DNA of 64,000 bases. It comes from CALFBG01 sp045110315. Lineage in GTDB: Bacteria > Bacteroidota > Bacteroidia > Chitinophagales > Saprospiraceae. A model generated the notes under the pieces. The model was not told the DNA's origin and did not search any database. It saw only the letters and a list, made by a program, of their open reading frames with translations. The position numbers were made by a program, and so were the translations under genes. Below, in pieces: positions 1 through 9,057 of the stretch (position 1 is its first letter; every line of letters begins with the position of its first letter). The stretch lies in assembly GCA_045110315.1 (NCBI GenBank), contig JBGCFY010000044.1, positions 1 to 64,000 of the forward strand, in the 5' to 3' direction.

Positions 1-386
1 CAAGCGGTCCAATCGTACATTTGCAACAATGGACTTTGCAAGGCTTCGTGCATTTCGGGCAGTGCCAAAGCCTTGTCGTAATTATTGACGCAGTGAATCA
101 GTGCGTTCTCGGAATCGAAGACAGCTTCCATGATCGTGTGATCATCTTGAAAATCTGGTTCTTGATTCAAGAAGCCAATTCGAATATCTTTTCGCAACAA
201 AATTTTCGAGTTTTCCCCTTCTGAGCCTTCTATCCCTGCGATTACGCGGAGCAAGGTAGATTTTCCAGTACCATTCTTTGCGACGATGGCAATTTTCTGG
301 CCTTGGTCGACGTGCAAGGAAATGTTTTCGAAGAGGACTTTCTCTCCGTAGGATTTAGTTACATTTTCTAAGGTAAGGTAATTCAC
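1..386 (-). CDS. ABC-F family ATPase, N-terminal part (cut by window edge)
   Basis: Reading leftward from a GTG start at 386-384 the frame stays open to the window edge (about 128 residues). It opens MNYLTLENVTKSYGEKVLF and carries a Walker A motif AKNGTGKSTLL near residue 40, followed by a Q-loop-like segment (FLNQEPDF) near residue 85. These fit the first nucleotide-binding domain of a soluble ABC-F protein, a family that acts on ribosomes (translation factors and antibiotic-resistance factors). No ATG lies near this start, so GTG is the likely initiator. The linker, signature motif and second ATPase domain lie outside the window, so the ABC-F subgroup cannot be named. Confidence 0.8.
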   Translation of the reverse strand, partial: MNYLTLENVTKSYGEKVLFENISLHVDQGQKIAIVAKNGTGKSTLLRVIAGIEGSEGENSKILLRKDIRIGFLNQEPDFQDDHTIMEAVFDSENALIHCVNNYDKALALPEMHEALQSPLLQMYDWTA

Positions 387-637
387 GTTGCTGGTTAATT
401 TATAAAGTTATGCGGAGTGTTCCACAAAGATTTATGGTAAGGAAAAACGGTAAAAAAAGTATGCTATCACACCAGTATCCATCTAGTATTTCCCTTTCCT
501 TCCCCAAAGGTACGCAATACCCGCTGGAAAGAAACCTTAAGCGATAAGATTATCTCCAGACCGAATGAATATTTGCGGTAGCAGAAGATTTTGAGCGCTT
601 GGAGCATAAATTTATTTTCATTTGGCCACAGCAATAA

Positions 638-673
638 AAAATGCGCTTCCAAGCTAAGCTGAAAGCGCATTTT
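638..673 (-). terminator. Rho-independent terminator after the Prc-type protease gene
   Basis: An 11-bp perfect stem (638-648 with 663-673, arm AAAATGCGCTT) closes a 14-nt loop. On the minus strand it is followed by a T-rich run (TTTTTTATTG). It starts 21 bp after the stop codon of the protease gene. The rest of the 387-693 gap shows no gene. Confidence 0.8.
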
Positions 674-693
674 AAAGTCAAAACCTTCGACTT

Positions 694-2787
694 TTATTTT
701 TTCTGCTGTAAATCTTCCATGATACGTAAGGTTTCTTCTAGATAAGCATCTTTTTGTAAAGACTCTATCCACGTGTCATTTCTAGCAATTCTAGAAGAAT
801 CTGCTTGGATAAAAGGTAAATCTACTGCTGGGTTCTGAATTTTTAATCCTTCAATTTTTTCAAACATATCATCATACTGATCAGCAGTCTTTTCTAAATC
901 CTTGCGGTAAGTTTGGTATGCTGTTAAAGACAACGGATAACTCGTACGATCTTCTTGATCTTTCAAGATTTTTGCTTTTTCTAAGACTCTCTTGAAAACG
1001 GGACTCGTTGCTATTCGACCTTCACTCGCACGCTTGATTGCGTTTAAGCGATCTAATTTCGTCACGTTTTGCTCGTAGGTTACAGGATCAATTTCCGTCC
1101 ATTTCAAGGCGTGTTCATATTCTTTTTCACCGATCTTAGTATAGTGATAAGCATCTGGTAAAATGATATCTGGCACCACTCCTTTTAATTGGGTAGAACC
1201 ACCATTTACACGATAGAATTTCTGAATCGTCAATTTCACGTCTCCCAAAGGCTTCACTTCACTGTTGCCTCTGATCGCTCGATCCAAGTCAAAAAATCGT
1301 TGAACCGTACCTTTACCAAAAGTAGAATTACTACCTACGATTACGGCACGACCGTAATCTTGCAACGCTGCTGCGAGAATTTCTGAAGCGGATGCACTGA
1401 AAGAATTCACCATTACGATGAGTGGTCCGTCGTATTGTACTTTCGGATCAACATCTTTTAGAACTTCTGGTTTTCTATCTCTCGCTTTCACCTGAACGAT
1501 TGGTCCTTCTTCGATAAACATACCCGACATGGTCACGACATCTCTCAAAGAACCACCAGTATTGTTACGCAAATCAAGAATGATTCCGCTAACATTTTCT
1601 TTATTCAATTTTTCAATTTCCTTTCCAACATCTACGGCACAACTTCTTCCTCCGGTACGGTTAAAATCTGCGTAGAAACGAGGCAAGTTGATGTAACCTA
1701 CTTTTTCTACCGTTCCTGGATAATCTAAAATTACAGACTTTGCATACCCTTCTTCCAAGATCACTACATCTCTAACGATTGGTACCACTTTCACCGTACC
1801 ATCTGGTTTCTTTACGGTAAGTCTTACCTCCGTACCTTTCTTTCCACGAATCATTTTAACCACGTCATCTAACCTCCATCCTGCTACGTCTACTGGCTCG
1901 TCGTCTCCTTGTGCGACTTTCATAATCAAATCCTCCGCACTCAATTCTTTACCCTTCCAAGCTGGTCCACCGGGGACGATACTACTTACTTTTGTATAAT
2001 CATCCTCCAATTGTAGCCGTGCACCGATTCCTTCTAGAGTACCTGACATATTGATATCAAAGTTCTCTTTATCTTTTCTTTCGTAATAGCTCGTATGTGG
2101 ATCGAAAACGTTAGTCACGGCATTTAGGTAATTGCTAAGGTGATCAGATCTTCGATCTTTCGCCATTCTTTCATACCATTTATCAAATACTTTTAAAACA
2201 GCATCCCGCGCATCTTTCTCTAATGTTTCGTAAGATTTATCTTTTACTTTTTCGTCTCCTTCTTCTTTCGCTTCCAATTTAGTCGTCAAACGCGTCATGA
2301 CATCATACTTGAGATTTTTTCTCCAGTATTCTCGAAGTTGAGCATCATCTTTAGCAAAAGGCTTCTTTTTCAATTTCAAGTCAATTTCTTCCTTGACGTC
2401 AAAATTAAAAGGCTTACTTAATATCTCTTGATAGATACTTTGGGTTTCATCAATCTTTTTGAGGAATAACTCTTCTGAAAGATTAAAGAAATCGTAAGTA
2501 CCTTCCAAGGCTTGATCATCTAAGTTTTTCTTAAAAGGCTTTAACCGAGCTAAGTCTTCTTGCGTAAAGAAACGACGATTTGCGTCGATTCGATCCAGGT
2601 AGAGATCAAATACTTTTTCAGAAAAAGTATCATCAATTTCTAAGGGACTATAATGTAGTTGATTGACACCACCGATAATTGTGTGCATCAACATTGCCTC
2701 TTTATCTGCGGTAGTATTAGGAAAATAAGCGCCAATTAAGAGCGCAGCAGCTAGAAGCGAGAAAAATATGGGTCCTCTGATTTTCAT
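694..2787 (-). CDS. prc: Tail-specific carboxy-terminal processing protease (S41 family, Prc type)
   Basis: A 697-residue periplasmic serine protease. The start MKIRGPIFFSLLAAALLIGA is a signal peptide or membrane anchor. An N-terminal helical domain (about 30-230) precedes a PDZ domain (about 240-350, GIGARLQLEDDYTKV) and the S41 catalytic domain (about 380-560). The catalytic block SFSASASEI near residue 463 and the Lys of FGKGTVQ about 25 residues later form the Ser-Lys dyad known for the family. A charged C-terminal domain (about 570-697) matches the Prc rather than the shorter CtpA architecture. Prc degrades or trims envelope proteins from their C-terminus. It is transcribed alone, with a hairpin terminator just downstream. 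Confidence 0.93.
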   Translation of the reverse strand: MKIRGPIFFSLLAAALLIGAYFPNTTADKEAMLMHTIIGGVNQLHYSPLEIDDTFSEKVFDLYLDRIDANRRFFTQEDLARLKPFKKNLDDQALEGTYDFFNLSEELFLKKIDETQSIYQEILSKPFNFDVKEEIDLKLKKKPFAKDDAQLREYWRKNLKYDVMTRLTTKLEAKEEGDEKVKDKSYETLEKDARDAVLKVFDKWYERMAKDRRSDHLSNYLNAVTNVFDPHTSYYERKDKENFDINMSGTLEGIGARLQLEDDYTKVSSIVPGGPAWKGKELSAEDLIMKVAQGDDEPVDVAGWRLDDVVKMIRGKKGTEVRLTVKKPDGTVKVVPIVRDVVILEEGYAKSVILDYPGTVEKVGYINLPRFYADFNRTGGRSCAVDVGKEIEKLNKENVSGIILDLRNNTGGSLRDVVTMSGMFIEEGPIVQVKARDRKPEVLKDVDPKVQYDGPLIVMVNSFSASASEILAAALQDYGRAVIVGSNSTFGKGTVQRFFDLDRAIRGNSEVKPLGDVKLTIQKFYRVNGGSTQLKGVVPDIILPDAYHYTKIGEKEYEHALKWTEIDPVTYEQNVTKLDRLNAIKRASEGRIATSPVFKRVLEKAKILKDQEDRTSYPLSLTAYQTYRKDLEKTADQYDDMFEKIEGLKIQNPAVDLPFIQADSSRIARNDTWIESLQKDAYLEETLRIMEDLQQKK

Positions 2788-3021
2788 ATATATTAGTTTA
2801 CTTATTTAGCATTAAAAACTTATCCTTAAAATCTTGGTTGGGGTAGATTCGCCGTAGGATATTTTGGTTTACCCTATTTTAACGTAAAAAACCACTAAAA
2901 AGATACCTTAATTTAAATAAAAACTCCGTCCATAATCCTGCCAAACTCAATTTTAACGATTCCATAACGTATCAGTATCGAATTTTATCGACGAATGTAG
3001 TTCATGACCTTACCAAGACGA

Positions 3022-3057
3022 AGAAAGAGAATTCCACCGTAGTCGAATTCTCTTTCT
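3022..3057 (-). terminator. Perfect 13-bp hairpin between hppA and prc
   Basis: Arms 3022-3034 (AGAAAGAGAATTC) and 3045-3057 are perfectly complementary around a 10-nt loop. It begins about 47 bp after the stop of the pyrophosphatase gene. There is no clear T-run on the minus strand, so termination is probable but not certain. The remaining gene-free 2788-3104 sequence is AT-rich and shows no other feature. Confidence 0.55.
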
Positions 3058-3104
3058 CAAAAACCCTGAAAAGTTCAGGAAATATCTATTAGATCAGTAT
3101 TTTC

Positions 3105-5330
3105 TTATAACATTGGAGCGATAACTAATGCTACTACAGACATCAATTTCAACAAGATATTCAAAGAAGGACCTGAAGTATCCTTAAATGGATCTCCAAC
3201 CGTATCTCCAACAACTGTTGCTTTGTGTGGTTCAGAACCTTTGTAGTACATTTTTCCGTTGATCTCAACACCTTCTTCGAACATTTTCTTAGCGTTGTCC
3301 CACGCACCACCAGCATTAGACTGGAAGATGGCCATCAATACTCCACAAACAGTTACTCCGGCTAATAACCCGCCTAACATTTGAGCTCCCATTGCACTAC
3401 CGAGTCCTAATAAACCAGGCGTAAAACCTACTACTACAGGTACCAAAACAGCCAATAAACCTGGACGAATCATTTCTCTGATCGAAGCTGCAGTTGAAAT
3501 TTCAACACACTTACCATATTCTGCTTTACCATCTGCTGCATCAAAAGTTTTTTGATCTGCTGGCGTCCAATCACTATATTCTTTTTCGCCATTTTTCTTC
3601 ATTACGGCTAAAGCTGCTTTCAATTCTGGAATATCTTTGAATTGACGTCTTACTTCTGTAATCATATCCATTGCCGCACGACCTACTGCATTCATAGAAA
3701 GTGCAGAGAACAAGAAGGGTAACATTCCACCAACAAAAAGAGAAGACATTACATATGGATTCGTGATACTAATGCTACTAACGAGTGCATCAGGATGAGA
3801 AAGGTTATAAGCAGTAATAAAGGCTGCAAATAAAGCCAATGCTGTTAAAGCAGCAGAACCAATTGCAAATCCTTTTCCGATTGCTGCGGTAGTATTCCCC
3901 ACTGCATCTAACTTATCGGTACGTTGACGAACTTCTTTTGGAAGATCAGCCATTTCTGCAATGCCACCTGCGTTATCCGAAACAGGACCATAAGCATCTA
4001 CGGCTAATTGAATTCCCGTGTTAGAAAGCATTCCCACTGCTGCGATTGCAATTCCGTACAAACCTGCGAAAGAGTAAGATCCAATAATTGCTACAGCTAA
4101 GATCAAAATTGGAATTGCAGTAGATTGCATTCCTACCCCTAAACCAGCAATGATATTCGTTGCTGCTCCAGTTACGGATTGATCTACGATAGACTGAACT
4201 GGTTTTGTACCTGTTCCGGTATAAAACTCGGTTACGATACCGATTAAAAGACCACCACCGAGACCAAAAATTACTGCCCAGAAAACGCCCATAGCAGAAT
4301 ATTCAAATCCTTCAACGCCTGTCCAAGTCTCTGGCAACATCGTGGTAGAAATCAAAAATGTTGCGATTAACATGAGGATTGCTGCGATAAATTCTCCTCT
4401 GTTTAAAGCTTTTTGTGGATCACCACCTTCCGCTACTCTTACGAAGAAAGTACCGACAATTGAAGTGATAATTCCTACACTTGCTAAAACTAACGGTAAA
4501 AGTACCGCATTTAAACCACCAAATTCGTTGGTTGTTTCGTATCCAGTAACTCCGATAAAGGCTGCTCCTAATACCATTGTACCAATGATTGAACCTACAT
4601 AAGATTCGAATAAATCGGCGCCCATTCCTGCTACGTCACCAACGTTGTCTCCAACGTTATCCGCAATCGTTGCAGGATTTAAAGGATGATCTTCAGGAAT
4701 ACCTGCTTCGACCTTACCAACTAAATCCGCCCCAACATCTGCTGCTTTGGTGTAAATACCACCACCTACACGTGCAAAAAGTGCGATAGAAGAAGCTCCG
4801 AAAGAGAATCCTGTGATTATCGTAATTACTCTAGAGACATTTTGTGCAGTATCAATACCAAAAAGGTTACTGTATACCACGAATAAAGTTCCTAGTCCAA
4901 GTACTCCTAAACCAACAACTCCCATTCCCATCACTGCTCCACCGGCAAAAGCTACTTCTAGTGCTTTACCGAGACTGGTTCTTGCTGCGTTGGTTGTTCT
5001 TACGTTAGCTTTTGTCGCTACTTTCATTCCGATAAATCCAGCTAAAGCAGAGCAAATAGCTCCAAGGATAAAAGAAACGGCTACTAAAGGAGAAGAGTTT
5101 GGTGTATTACCCGTTAAGCCTAAAAGGACTGCAACTGCAATAACGAAAATTGCTAATACTTTGTACTCTGCCCGCAAGAATGCCATCGCACCATCGGCGA
5201 TATTATCGGCAATCCGTGCCATCTTTGGTGTACCAATTTCTTGGCCAGAAACCCAGGAGGACTTCCAAAAGGTGTAAGCAAGAGCAACAAGCCCAAAAAA
5301 GGGAATTGCATAAGTAATTGTTTGACCCAT
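3105..5330 (-). CDS. hppA: Membrane-bound ion-pumping pyrophosphatase, K+-dependent type
   Basis: A 741-residue polytopic membrane protein (about 15-16 hydrophobic helices) that couples pyrophosphate hydrolysis to Na+ and/or H+ export. Seen motifs: DVGADLVGKVEAGIPEDHP and ATIADNVGDNVGDVAGMGAD (pyrophosphate and Mg2+ site), and VSDNAGGIAEM. The ion-selectivity segment reads GNTTAAIGKGFAIGS. In this family Ala and Gly at these two positions mark K+-dependent enzymes, whereas K+-independent pumps have Lys and Thr, so this one is predicted to need K+ and may pump Na+. Length is normal. A good Bacteroidota promoter lies upstream and the gene appears monocistronic. Confidence 0.96.
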   Translation of the reverse strand: MGQTITYAIPFFGLVALAYTFWKSSWVSGQEIGTPKMARIADNIADGAMAFLRAEYKVLAIFVIAVAVLLGLTGNTPNSSPLVAVSFILGAICSALAGFIGMKVATKANVRTTNAARTSLGKALEVAFAGGAVMGMGVVGLGVLGLGTLFVVYSNLFGIDTAQNVSRVITIITGFSFGASSIALFARVGGGIYTKAADVGADLVGKVEAGIPEDHPLNPATIADNVGDNVGDVAGMGADLFESYVGSIIGTMVLGAAFIGVTGYETTNEFGGLNAVLLPLVLASVGIITSIVGTFFVRVAEGGDPQKALNRGEFIAAILMLIATFLISTTMLPETWTGVEGFEYSAMGVFWAVIFGLGGGLLIGIVTEFYTGTGTKPVQSIVDQSVTGAATNIIAGLGVGMQSTAIPILILAVAIIGSYSFAGLYGIAIAAVGMLSNTGIQLAVDAYGPVSDNAGGIAEMADLPKEVRQRTDKLDAVGNTTAAIGKGFAIGSAALTALALFAAFITAYNLSHPDALVSSISITNPYVMSSLFVGGMLPFLFSALSMNAVGRAAMDMITEVRRQFKDIPELKAALAVMKKNGEKEYSDWTPADQKTFDAADGKAEYGKCVEISTAASIREMIRPGLLAVLVPVVVGFTPGLLGLGSAMGAQMLGGLLAGVTVCGVLMAIFQSNAGGAWDNAKKMFEEGVEINGKMYYKGSEPHKATVVGDTVGDPFKDTSGPSLNILLKLMSVVALVIAPML

Positions 5331-5438
5331 AATCGTTTTGTTTTATTTGATTTTTTAGATATTATTAAAATAATAACATACTGCAGTTACACCAGCCTAT
5401 AAGGGGAGTTCTCGACCGCACTTGTTTTTTACGGACGG

Positions 5439-5470
5439 CTAAAGTACAGCAATTTTATATTATCTACAAA
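5439..5470 (-). promoter_or_regulatory. Predicted promoter of hppA
   Basis: On the minus strand a -33-like TTTG (5467-5470) and a -7-like TACTTTAG (5439-5446) are 20 bp apart, close to the Bacteroidota consensus TTTG-N19/20-TAnnTTTG. The start codon follows about 110 bp downstream. Confidence 0.5.
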
Positions 5471-5545
5471 AAATCGGCTAAATATGCCATAAATAGCATA
5501 GTTTTTACTGCTTGATCTTCTGGATTTTATACTGAAGTTGTTTTT

Positions 5546-6127
5546 TTAATCCTCAAACCAGACCAACTTTTCGGCAACCGCCGTACGTTTCCCTGGTATC
5601 ACCTCCATTTCATGGTATCCCATATATAAAAATCCTAGGCATTTTTCACCCGCTGCGAGTGGAAATAATTGATCTGCTACCTGAATTGCTTTGGGGCTAC
5701 TCCAATAGCAACCAATATCATAAGCCGTACAACTTAACCACATATTTTGCACCGCACAAGCCGTCGCCGCCAACTCTTCCCATTCCGGTACACTCTCCTT
5801 CGGGTCTCGTTGCATACAGATCGCAATAACGCAAGCTGATTGCAATGGCTTTTTCATCGTTTTCTTTAATTTCATAGGAGAAAACTTCTCAGGATCGGTG
5901 TGTGTTTCGTAGTAGTTAGCTAAAAATTCGCCGAGTCTTTGCCGAGCAGCACCAGTAAAAACTTTAAACCGCCAAGGTTCCGTATGACGATGGTTTGGTG
6001 CCCAATTGGCATTTTCTAAAACCTGCTCAATAATTTCTCGTGGTATCTCTCGATCAACGTAGCTTGCAGGAAAAATCGATCGTCTAGATCGGATCAGTTC
6101 ATTTAGGTCTGCGGGTAAAAACTTCAT
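5546..6127 (-). CDS. Nitroreductase family protein
   Basis: About 193 residues counted from the ATG at 6127 (MKFLPADLNELIRSRRS). The ATG 48 bp further upstream adds 16 residues (MPHSLLFL...) that do not resemble the family, so the shorter form is preferred. The protein has the FMN-binding nitroreductase pattern: RSRRS near the N-terminus, NANWAPNHRHTEPWRF near residue 40-55, a central helix, and a C-terminal GFLYMGY segment. Such enzymes are dimeric NAD(P)H oxidoreductases of varied substrates; the substrate here cannot be told. The gene is divergent from the metal-regulator operon and shares its intergenic region with a DtxR-type operator, so it may be co-regulated. Confidence 0.88.
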   Translation of the reverse strand: MKFLPADLNELIRSRRSIFPASYVDREIPREIIEQVLENANWAPNHRHTEPWRFKVFTGAARQRLGEFLANYYETHTDPEKFSPMKLKKTMKKPLQSACVIAICMQRDPKESVPEWEELAATACAVQNMWLSCTAYDIGCYWSSPKAIQVADQLFPLAAGEKCLGFLYMGYHEMEVIPGKRTAVAEKLVWFED

Positions 6128-6199
6128 AGGGAGTTCAATTTGCTCCGAAGATAAAAAAAGAAGCGAATGCGGCAAAGTATTAAAACAGGAAATTAAGTA

Positions 6200-6242
6200 T
6201 TTTTAGACATTGTTTGATATTATTTTTAGATTAGTCTAAAAA
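6200..6242. promoter_or_regulatory. DtxR/MntR-type operator: perfect palindrome plus upstream half-site
   Basis: TTTTTAGA (6223-6230), spacer TTAG, TCTAAAAA (6235-6242) form a perfect 8+4+8 palindrome of the kind bound by DtxR/MntR/TroR regulators. A second TTTTTAGA lies 23 bp upstream (6200-6207). The palindrome ends 4 bp before a TACTTTTG (6247-6254) that fits the -7 consensus TAnnTTTG, so bound repressor would cover the promoter of the regulator operon. Confidence 0.75.
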
Positions 6243-6246
6243 TATA

Positions 6247-6254
6247 TACTTTTG
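6247..6254 (+). promoter_or_regulatory. Candidate -7 element of the metal-regulator operon
   Basis: TACTTTTG matches the Bacteroidota -7 consensus TAnnTTTG exactly. The expected -33 region falls inside the operator palindrome and has no clear TTTG. Transcription from here would give a leader of about 150 nt. Confidence 0.4.
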
Positions 6255-6411
6255 TTTGTGTAATTGGTTTAATATCCGTAAGAAATTAATGCAATGTACG
6301 GTTCTTGTTCTATCAATTAGTTATTAACTATACGAAAACATAAACGACTTTTCCAGTTCCGCGGATACTTTCGTTTATGTAAAAAGTTTAAATTTAAATC
6401 GCCCATTGACT

Positions 6412-7086
6412 ATGCTCTCTTTTACTGAAGAAAATTACCTCAAAGCTATTTTCAAGCTATCCGAGCGGGAAAAAAAAGCTGCGAGTACCAATGCCATTGC
6501 AAAAGAAATGCAAACTTCGGCAGCTTCCGTTACGGACATGCTCAAGCGATTAGCCGAAAAAAAGTTACTCAATTATGAGAAATACAAAGGCGTAACGCTA
6601 AGCGAATCGGGGCAAAAAATTGCGACGAACCTGATTCGTAAGCACCGGCTATGGGAAGTATTTTTGGTAGAAAAATTACACTTCAGCTGGGACGAGGTAC
6701 ACGATATTGCTGAACAATTAGAGCATATTCATTCCGAACATTTAATTGATCGATTGGATGAATATTTGGCTTTCCCAAAGTTTGATCCGCACGGCGATCC
6801 GATTCCAGATGCAGAAGGAAAGTTTACTTTTAGAAAACAAATTCCATTGAGTCAGTTGCACGTAGGGCGTACCGCGATTGTTGTTGGGGTACAAGAACAC
6901 TCTGCGCATTTTTTGCAGTATTTAGACCGACTAGACTTAGGTTTGGGGAGTCAGTTAGAAGTATTAGAAAAGTTTGATTTTGATGACTCGTTGCGCCTTG
7001 ATGTTAATGCAACAAAGGAGCAAATCATTAGCATCAAAGTTTCCCAAAATTTATTAGTTCAAGAAGTGGATACGAGAACTTCGTAA
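6412..7086 (+). CDS. DtxR/MntR-family metal-dependent transcriptional regulator
   Basis: About 224 residues from the ATG at 6412; a TTG two codons upstream is a possible alternative. Residues 1-65 form a winged helix-turn-helix (FTEENYLKAIFKL; MQTSAASVTDMLKRLAEKKLL). Residues 70-125 are the metal-binding dimerisation domain with the family's Glu/His-rich helices (HRLWEVFL, DIAEQLEHIHSEHLIDRLDEYL). Residues 150-224 form a FeoA/SH3-like C-terminal domain. The protein senses Mn2+ or Fe2+ and represses uptake genes when metal is sufficient. It is the first gene of an operon with a metal-binding protein (37-bp gap) and an ABC ATPase, and a matching operator lies upstream, so autoregulation is likely. 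Confidence 0.9.
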   Translation: MLSFTEENYLKAIFKLSEREKKAASTNAIAKEMQTSAASVTDMLKRLAEKKLLNYEKYKGVTLSESGQKIATNLIRKHRLWEVFLVEKLHFSWDEVHDIAEQLEHIHSEHLIDRLDEYLAFPKFDPHGDPIPDAEGKFTFRKQIPLSQLHVGRTAIVVGVQEHSAHFLQYLDRLDLGLGSQLEVLEKFDFDDSLRLDVNATKEQIISIKVSQNLLVQEVDTRTS

Positions 7087-7123
7087 GAAAGAAGTTATTG
7101 AAGTTGTTTCAAAAAATACTTTC

Positions 7124-8128
7124 ATGAAAAAGATATCTATTAGTTTATTATTTTGCTGGTTAGGTCTTTCTCTTTTTGCCCAACAAGAAGGCAAAAAAGT
7201 GATTGCTACCGCCTCGATGATTTCCGATATTGCGAGTAATATTGCGGGACCACATTTAAATATTACTTGTATTGTTCCCATTGGTGGTGATCCACATCTA
7301 CACGAGCCTACTCCTCGCGATGCACAGCTCGTCAACGGAGCAGACTTAATTTTAAAAAATGGGTTAACTTTCGAAGGTTGGTTAAATGAACTTATTGAAA
7401 ATTCAGGTACTAAAGCCAAAAGCATTTTAGTGACGGAAGGTGTCGACGTCATCACGAGTAAGGTATACAAAAATGCAACGGATCCGCACGCTTGGATGAA
7501 TGCTCTCAATGGAGTTATCTATGCAGAGAATATCAAGAACGCATTTAGTGCTTTAGATCCTGCTCACGCAGCAGACTACCAAGCTAATTTTGAAAAGTAC
7601 AAAATAGCCTTGGTTGAATTGGATCAATATATTGGTGATAAATTGGGAGAAATTCCGCAAGAGAGGAGAATTCTTATCACCTCCCACGACGCGTTTCAAT
7701 ACTACGGAAGGCGATATGGTATCCAACTGGAATCAGTGCTTGGTACTTCTACGGATGCAGATGTTCAAACTTCGGACGTAGTGCGTTTGAATGAAGTGAT
7801 CAAAAAGAATAAAGTGCCTGCGGTATTCATTGAAAGTACCATTCGACCAAAATTACTCGAACAATTAGCAAAGGATAACAACATCAAAGTCGGCGGTAAA
7901 TTATATGCAGATTCTATTGGTGACAAAGATAGTCCAGCAAGTACTTACCTAAAAATGTTGCGCCACAATACCGATGTTATCCACCAAGCACTTTCCCAAA
8001 AAATGTTTTCTGACGCCACTGACGCAATCCCAGAATCGAGTGAAACAAATACGAACTACTACATCATTGGTTTTTTAAGTGCACTTTTCTTAGGAGGCTT
8101 TTTCTTAGTCTATCAAAAACTAAATTAA
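7124..8128 (+). CDS. Metal ABC transporter substrate-binding protein (cluster 9, Mn/Zn type) with C-terminal membrane anchor
   Basis: A 334-residue ZnuA/TroA/PsaA-family protein. The N-terminus (MKKISISLLFCWLGLSLFAQQ) is a signal peptide. Candidate metal ligands are His in GDPHLHEP (about 65), His in DPHAWMN (about 125), Glu in FIEST (about 235) and Asp in YADSIGD. This His-His-Glu-Asp set, without the His-rich loop typical of ZnuA, favours Mn (or Mn/Zn). Unusually, the protein ends with a hydrophobic helix, YYIIGFLSALFLGGFFLVYQ, and a short basic tail, which would tether it to the inner membrane. It lies between the regulator and the ATPase gene, only 7 bp before the latter. Confidence 0.9.
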   Translation: MKKISISLLFCWLGLSLFAQQEGKKVIATASMISDIASNIAGPHLNITCIVPIGGDPHLHEPTPRDAQLVNGADLILKNGLTFEGWLNELIENSGTKAKSILVTEGVDVITSKVYKNATDPHAWMNALNGVIYAENIKNAFSALDPAHAADYQANFEKYKIALVELDQYIGDKLGEIPQERRILITSHDAFQYYGRRYGIQLESVLGTSTDADVQTSDVVRLNEVIKKNKVPAVFIESTIRPKLLEQLAKDNNIKVGGKLYADSIGDKDSPASTYLKMLRHNTDVIHQALSQKMFSDATDAIPESSETNTNYYIIGFLSALFLGGFFLVYQKLN

Positions 8129-8135
8129 ACGAGGG

Positions 8136-8879
8136 ATGCATAACACAATTTCCATCAAAGGTTTATCCGTTTCGTACGAACGCAAACGGGTGTTGACTAA
8201 TATTTTTTTAGAATTAGAACAAGGTAAAGTTTGTGGTGTTATTGGTCCTAACGGTGCCGGAAAATCTACCCTCTTCAAAGCAATTCTTGGTTTAATTGAT
8301 ATCAATATAGGTACGGTGCTAATTAATGGGCAATCAATCGACACACAACGCAAAACGGTCGTATACGTCCCACAAAAAAATGAGGTAGATTGGGATTTCC
8401 CTGCGACAGTTTTCGACATTGTGCTCATGGGTCGATATCCGCACAAAAAAGTATTTTCAAGGATTAACGACGCGGATAAAAAAATTGCCTTGGAAGCTTT
8501 GGAAGAAGTTGGTATTGCTCATTTGCAAGAAAGGCAAATTGGAGAACTATCAGGTGGTCAACAGCAACGCGTTTTTCTAGCGCGGGCTTTGTGCCAAAGA
8601 GCAGATATCTTTTTGTTGGACGAACCCTTCGTGGGCGTAGATGTAACAACAGAAGAAAAAATCATTCAAATTTTAAGAAAATTGGCAAGCCAAAATAAGA
8701 CCTTGCTAGTTGTTCATCACGATTTATCGAATGTACCCAGTTATTTCGATACGGTAGTTTTGCTCAATCAACGACTCATCGCTTTTGGAGATACACTCCG
8801 TACTTTTACGGAAGAAAACATTGCCAAAACTTATGGTGGTCAATTACCTATTTTACACAAAACGGGTATGATCGGGTAA
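8136..8879 (+). CDS. Metal ABC transporter ATP-binding protein
   Basis: A 247-residue ABC ATPase of the Mn/Zn/Fe chelate group. Visible motifs: Walker A GPNGAGKST (about 37-45), a Q-loop (YVPQKNEVDWDFP), signature LSGGQQQR (about 140), Walker B IFLLDEPF (about 160), and the H-loop His in VVHHDLS (about 195). It would energise uptake with the preceding binding protein. A membrane permease normally follows, but the next 178 bp hold only a terminator and the next gene is on the other strand, so the partner permease must lie elsewhere or be lost. Confidence 0.92.
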   Translation: MHNTISIKGLSVSYERKRVLTNIFLELEQGKVCGVIGPNGAGKSTLFKAILGLIDINIGTVLINGQSIDTQRKTVVYVPQKNEVDWDFPATVFDIVLMGRYPHKKVFSRINDADKKIALEALEEVGIAHLQERQIGELSGGQQQRVFLARALCQRADIFLLDEPFVGVDVTTEEKIIQILRKLASQNKTLLVVHHDLSNVPSYFDTVVLLNQRLIAFGDTLRTFTEENIAKTYGGQLPILHKTGMIG

Positions 8880-8963
8880 AGCCATTTTTTGTGATGCACA
8901 ATATCGCATTGAGTGATTTTCGCCAAGGTTATTTCAGGTAATTATCTTTAGCAAAAACAAGAC

Positions 8964-9004
8964 AAAAAAAATTAAGCATAGTAAGACTATGCTTAATTTT
9001 TTTT
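8964..9004. terminator. Bidirectional terminator, perfect 19-bp stem
   Basis: Arms 8964-8982 and 8986-9004 are perfectly complementary with a 3-nt loop. The arms run from eight A's through TTAAGCATAGT to the matching T-run. It separates the convergent metal-transport operon and the esterase gene. Confidence 0.9.
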
Positions 9005-9057
9005 AGCTCAATAATCGCTAAAAAGAGTTCTTCAAAAGAAAATGCTGTTTATTTTAT

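Noticed and set aside
467..772. 101-codon minus-strand frame over the end of the Prc gene
   Set aside because: Overlaps the protease in another frame and spans its terminator hairpin.
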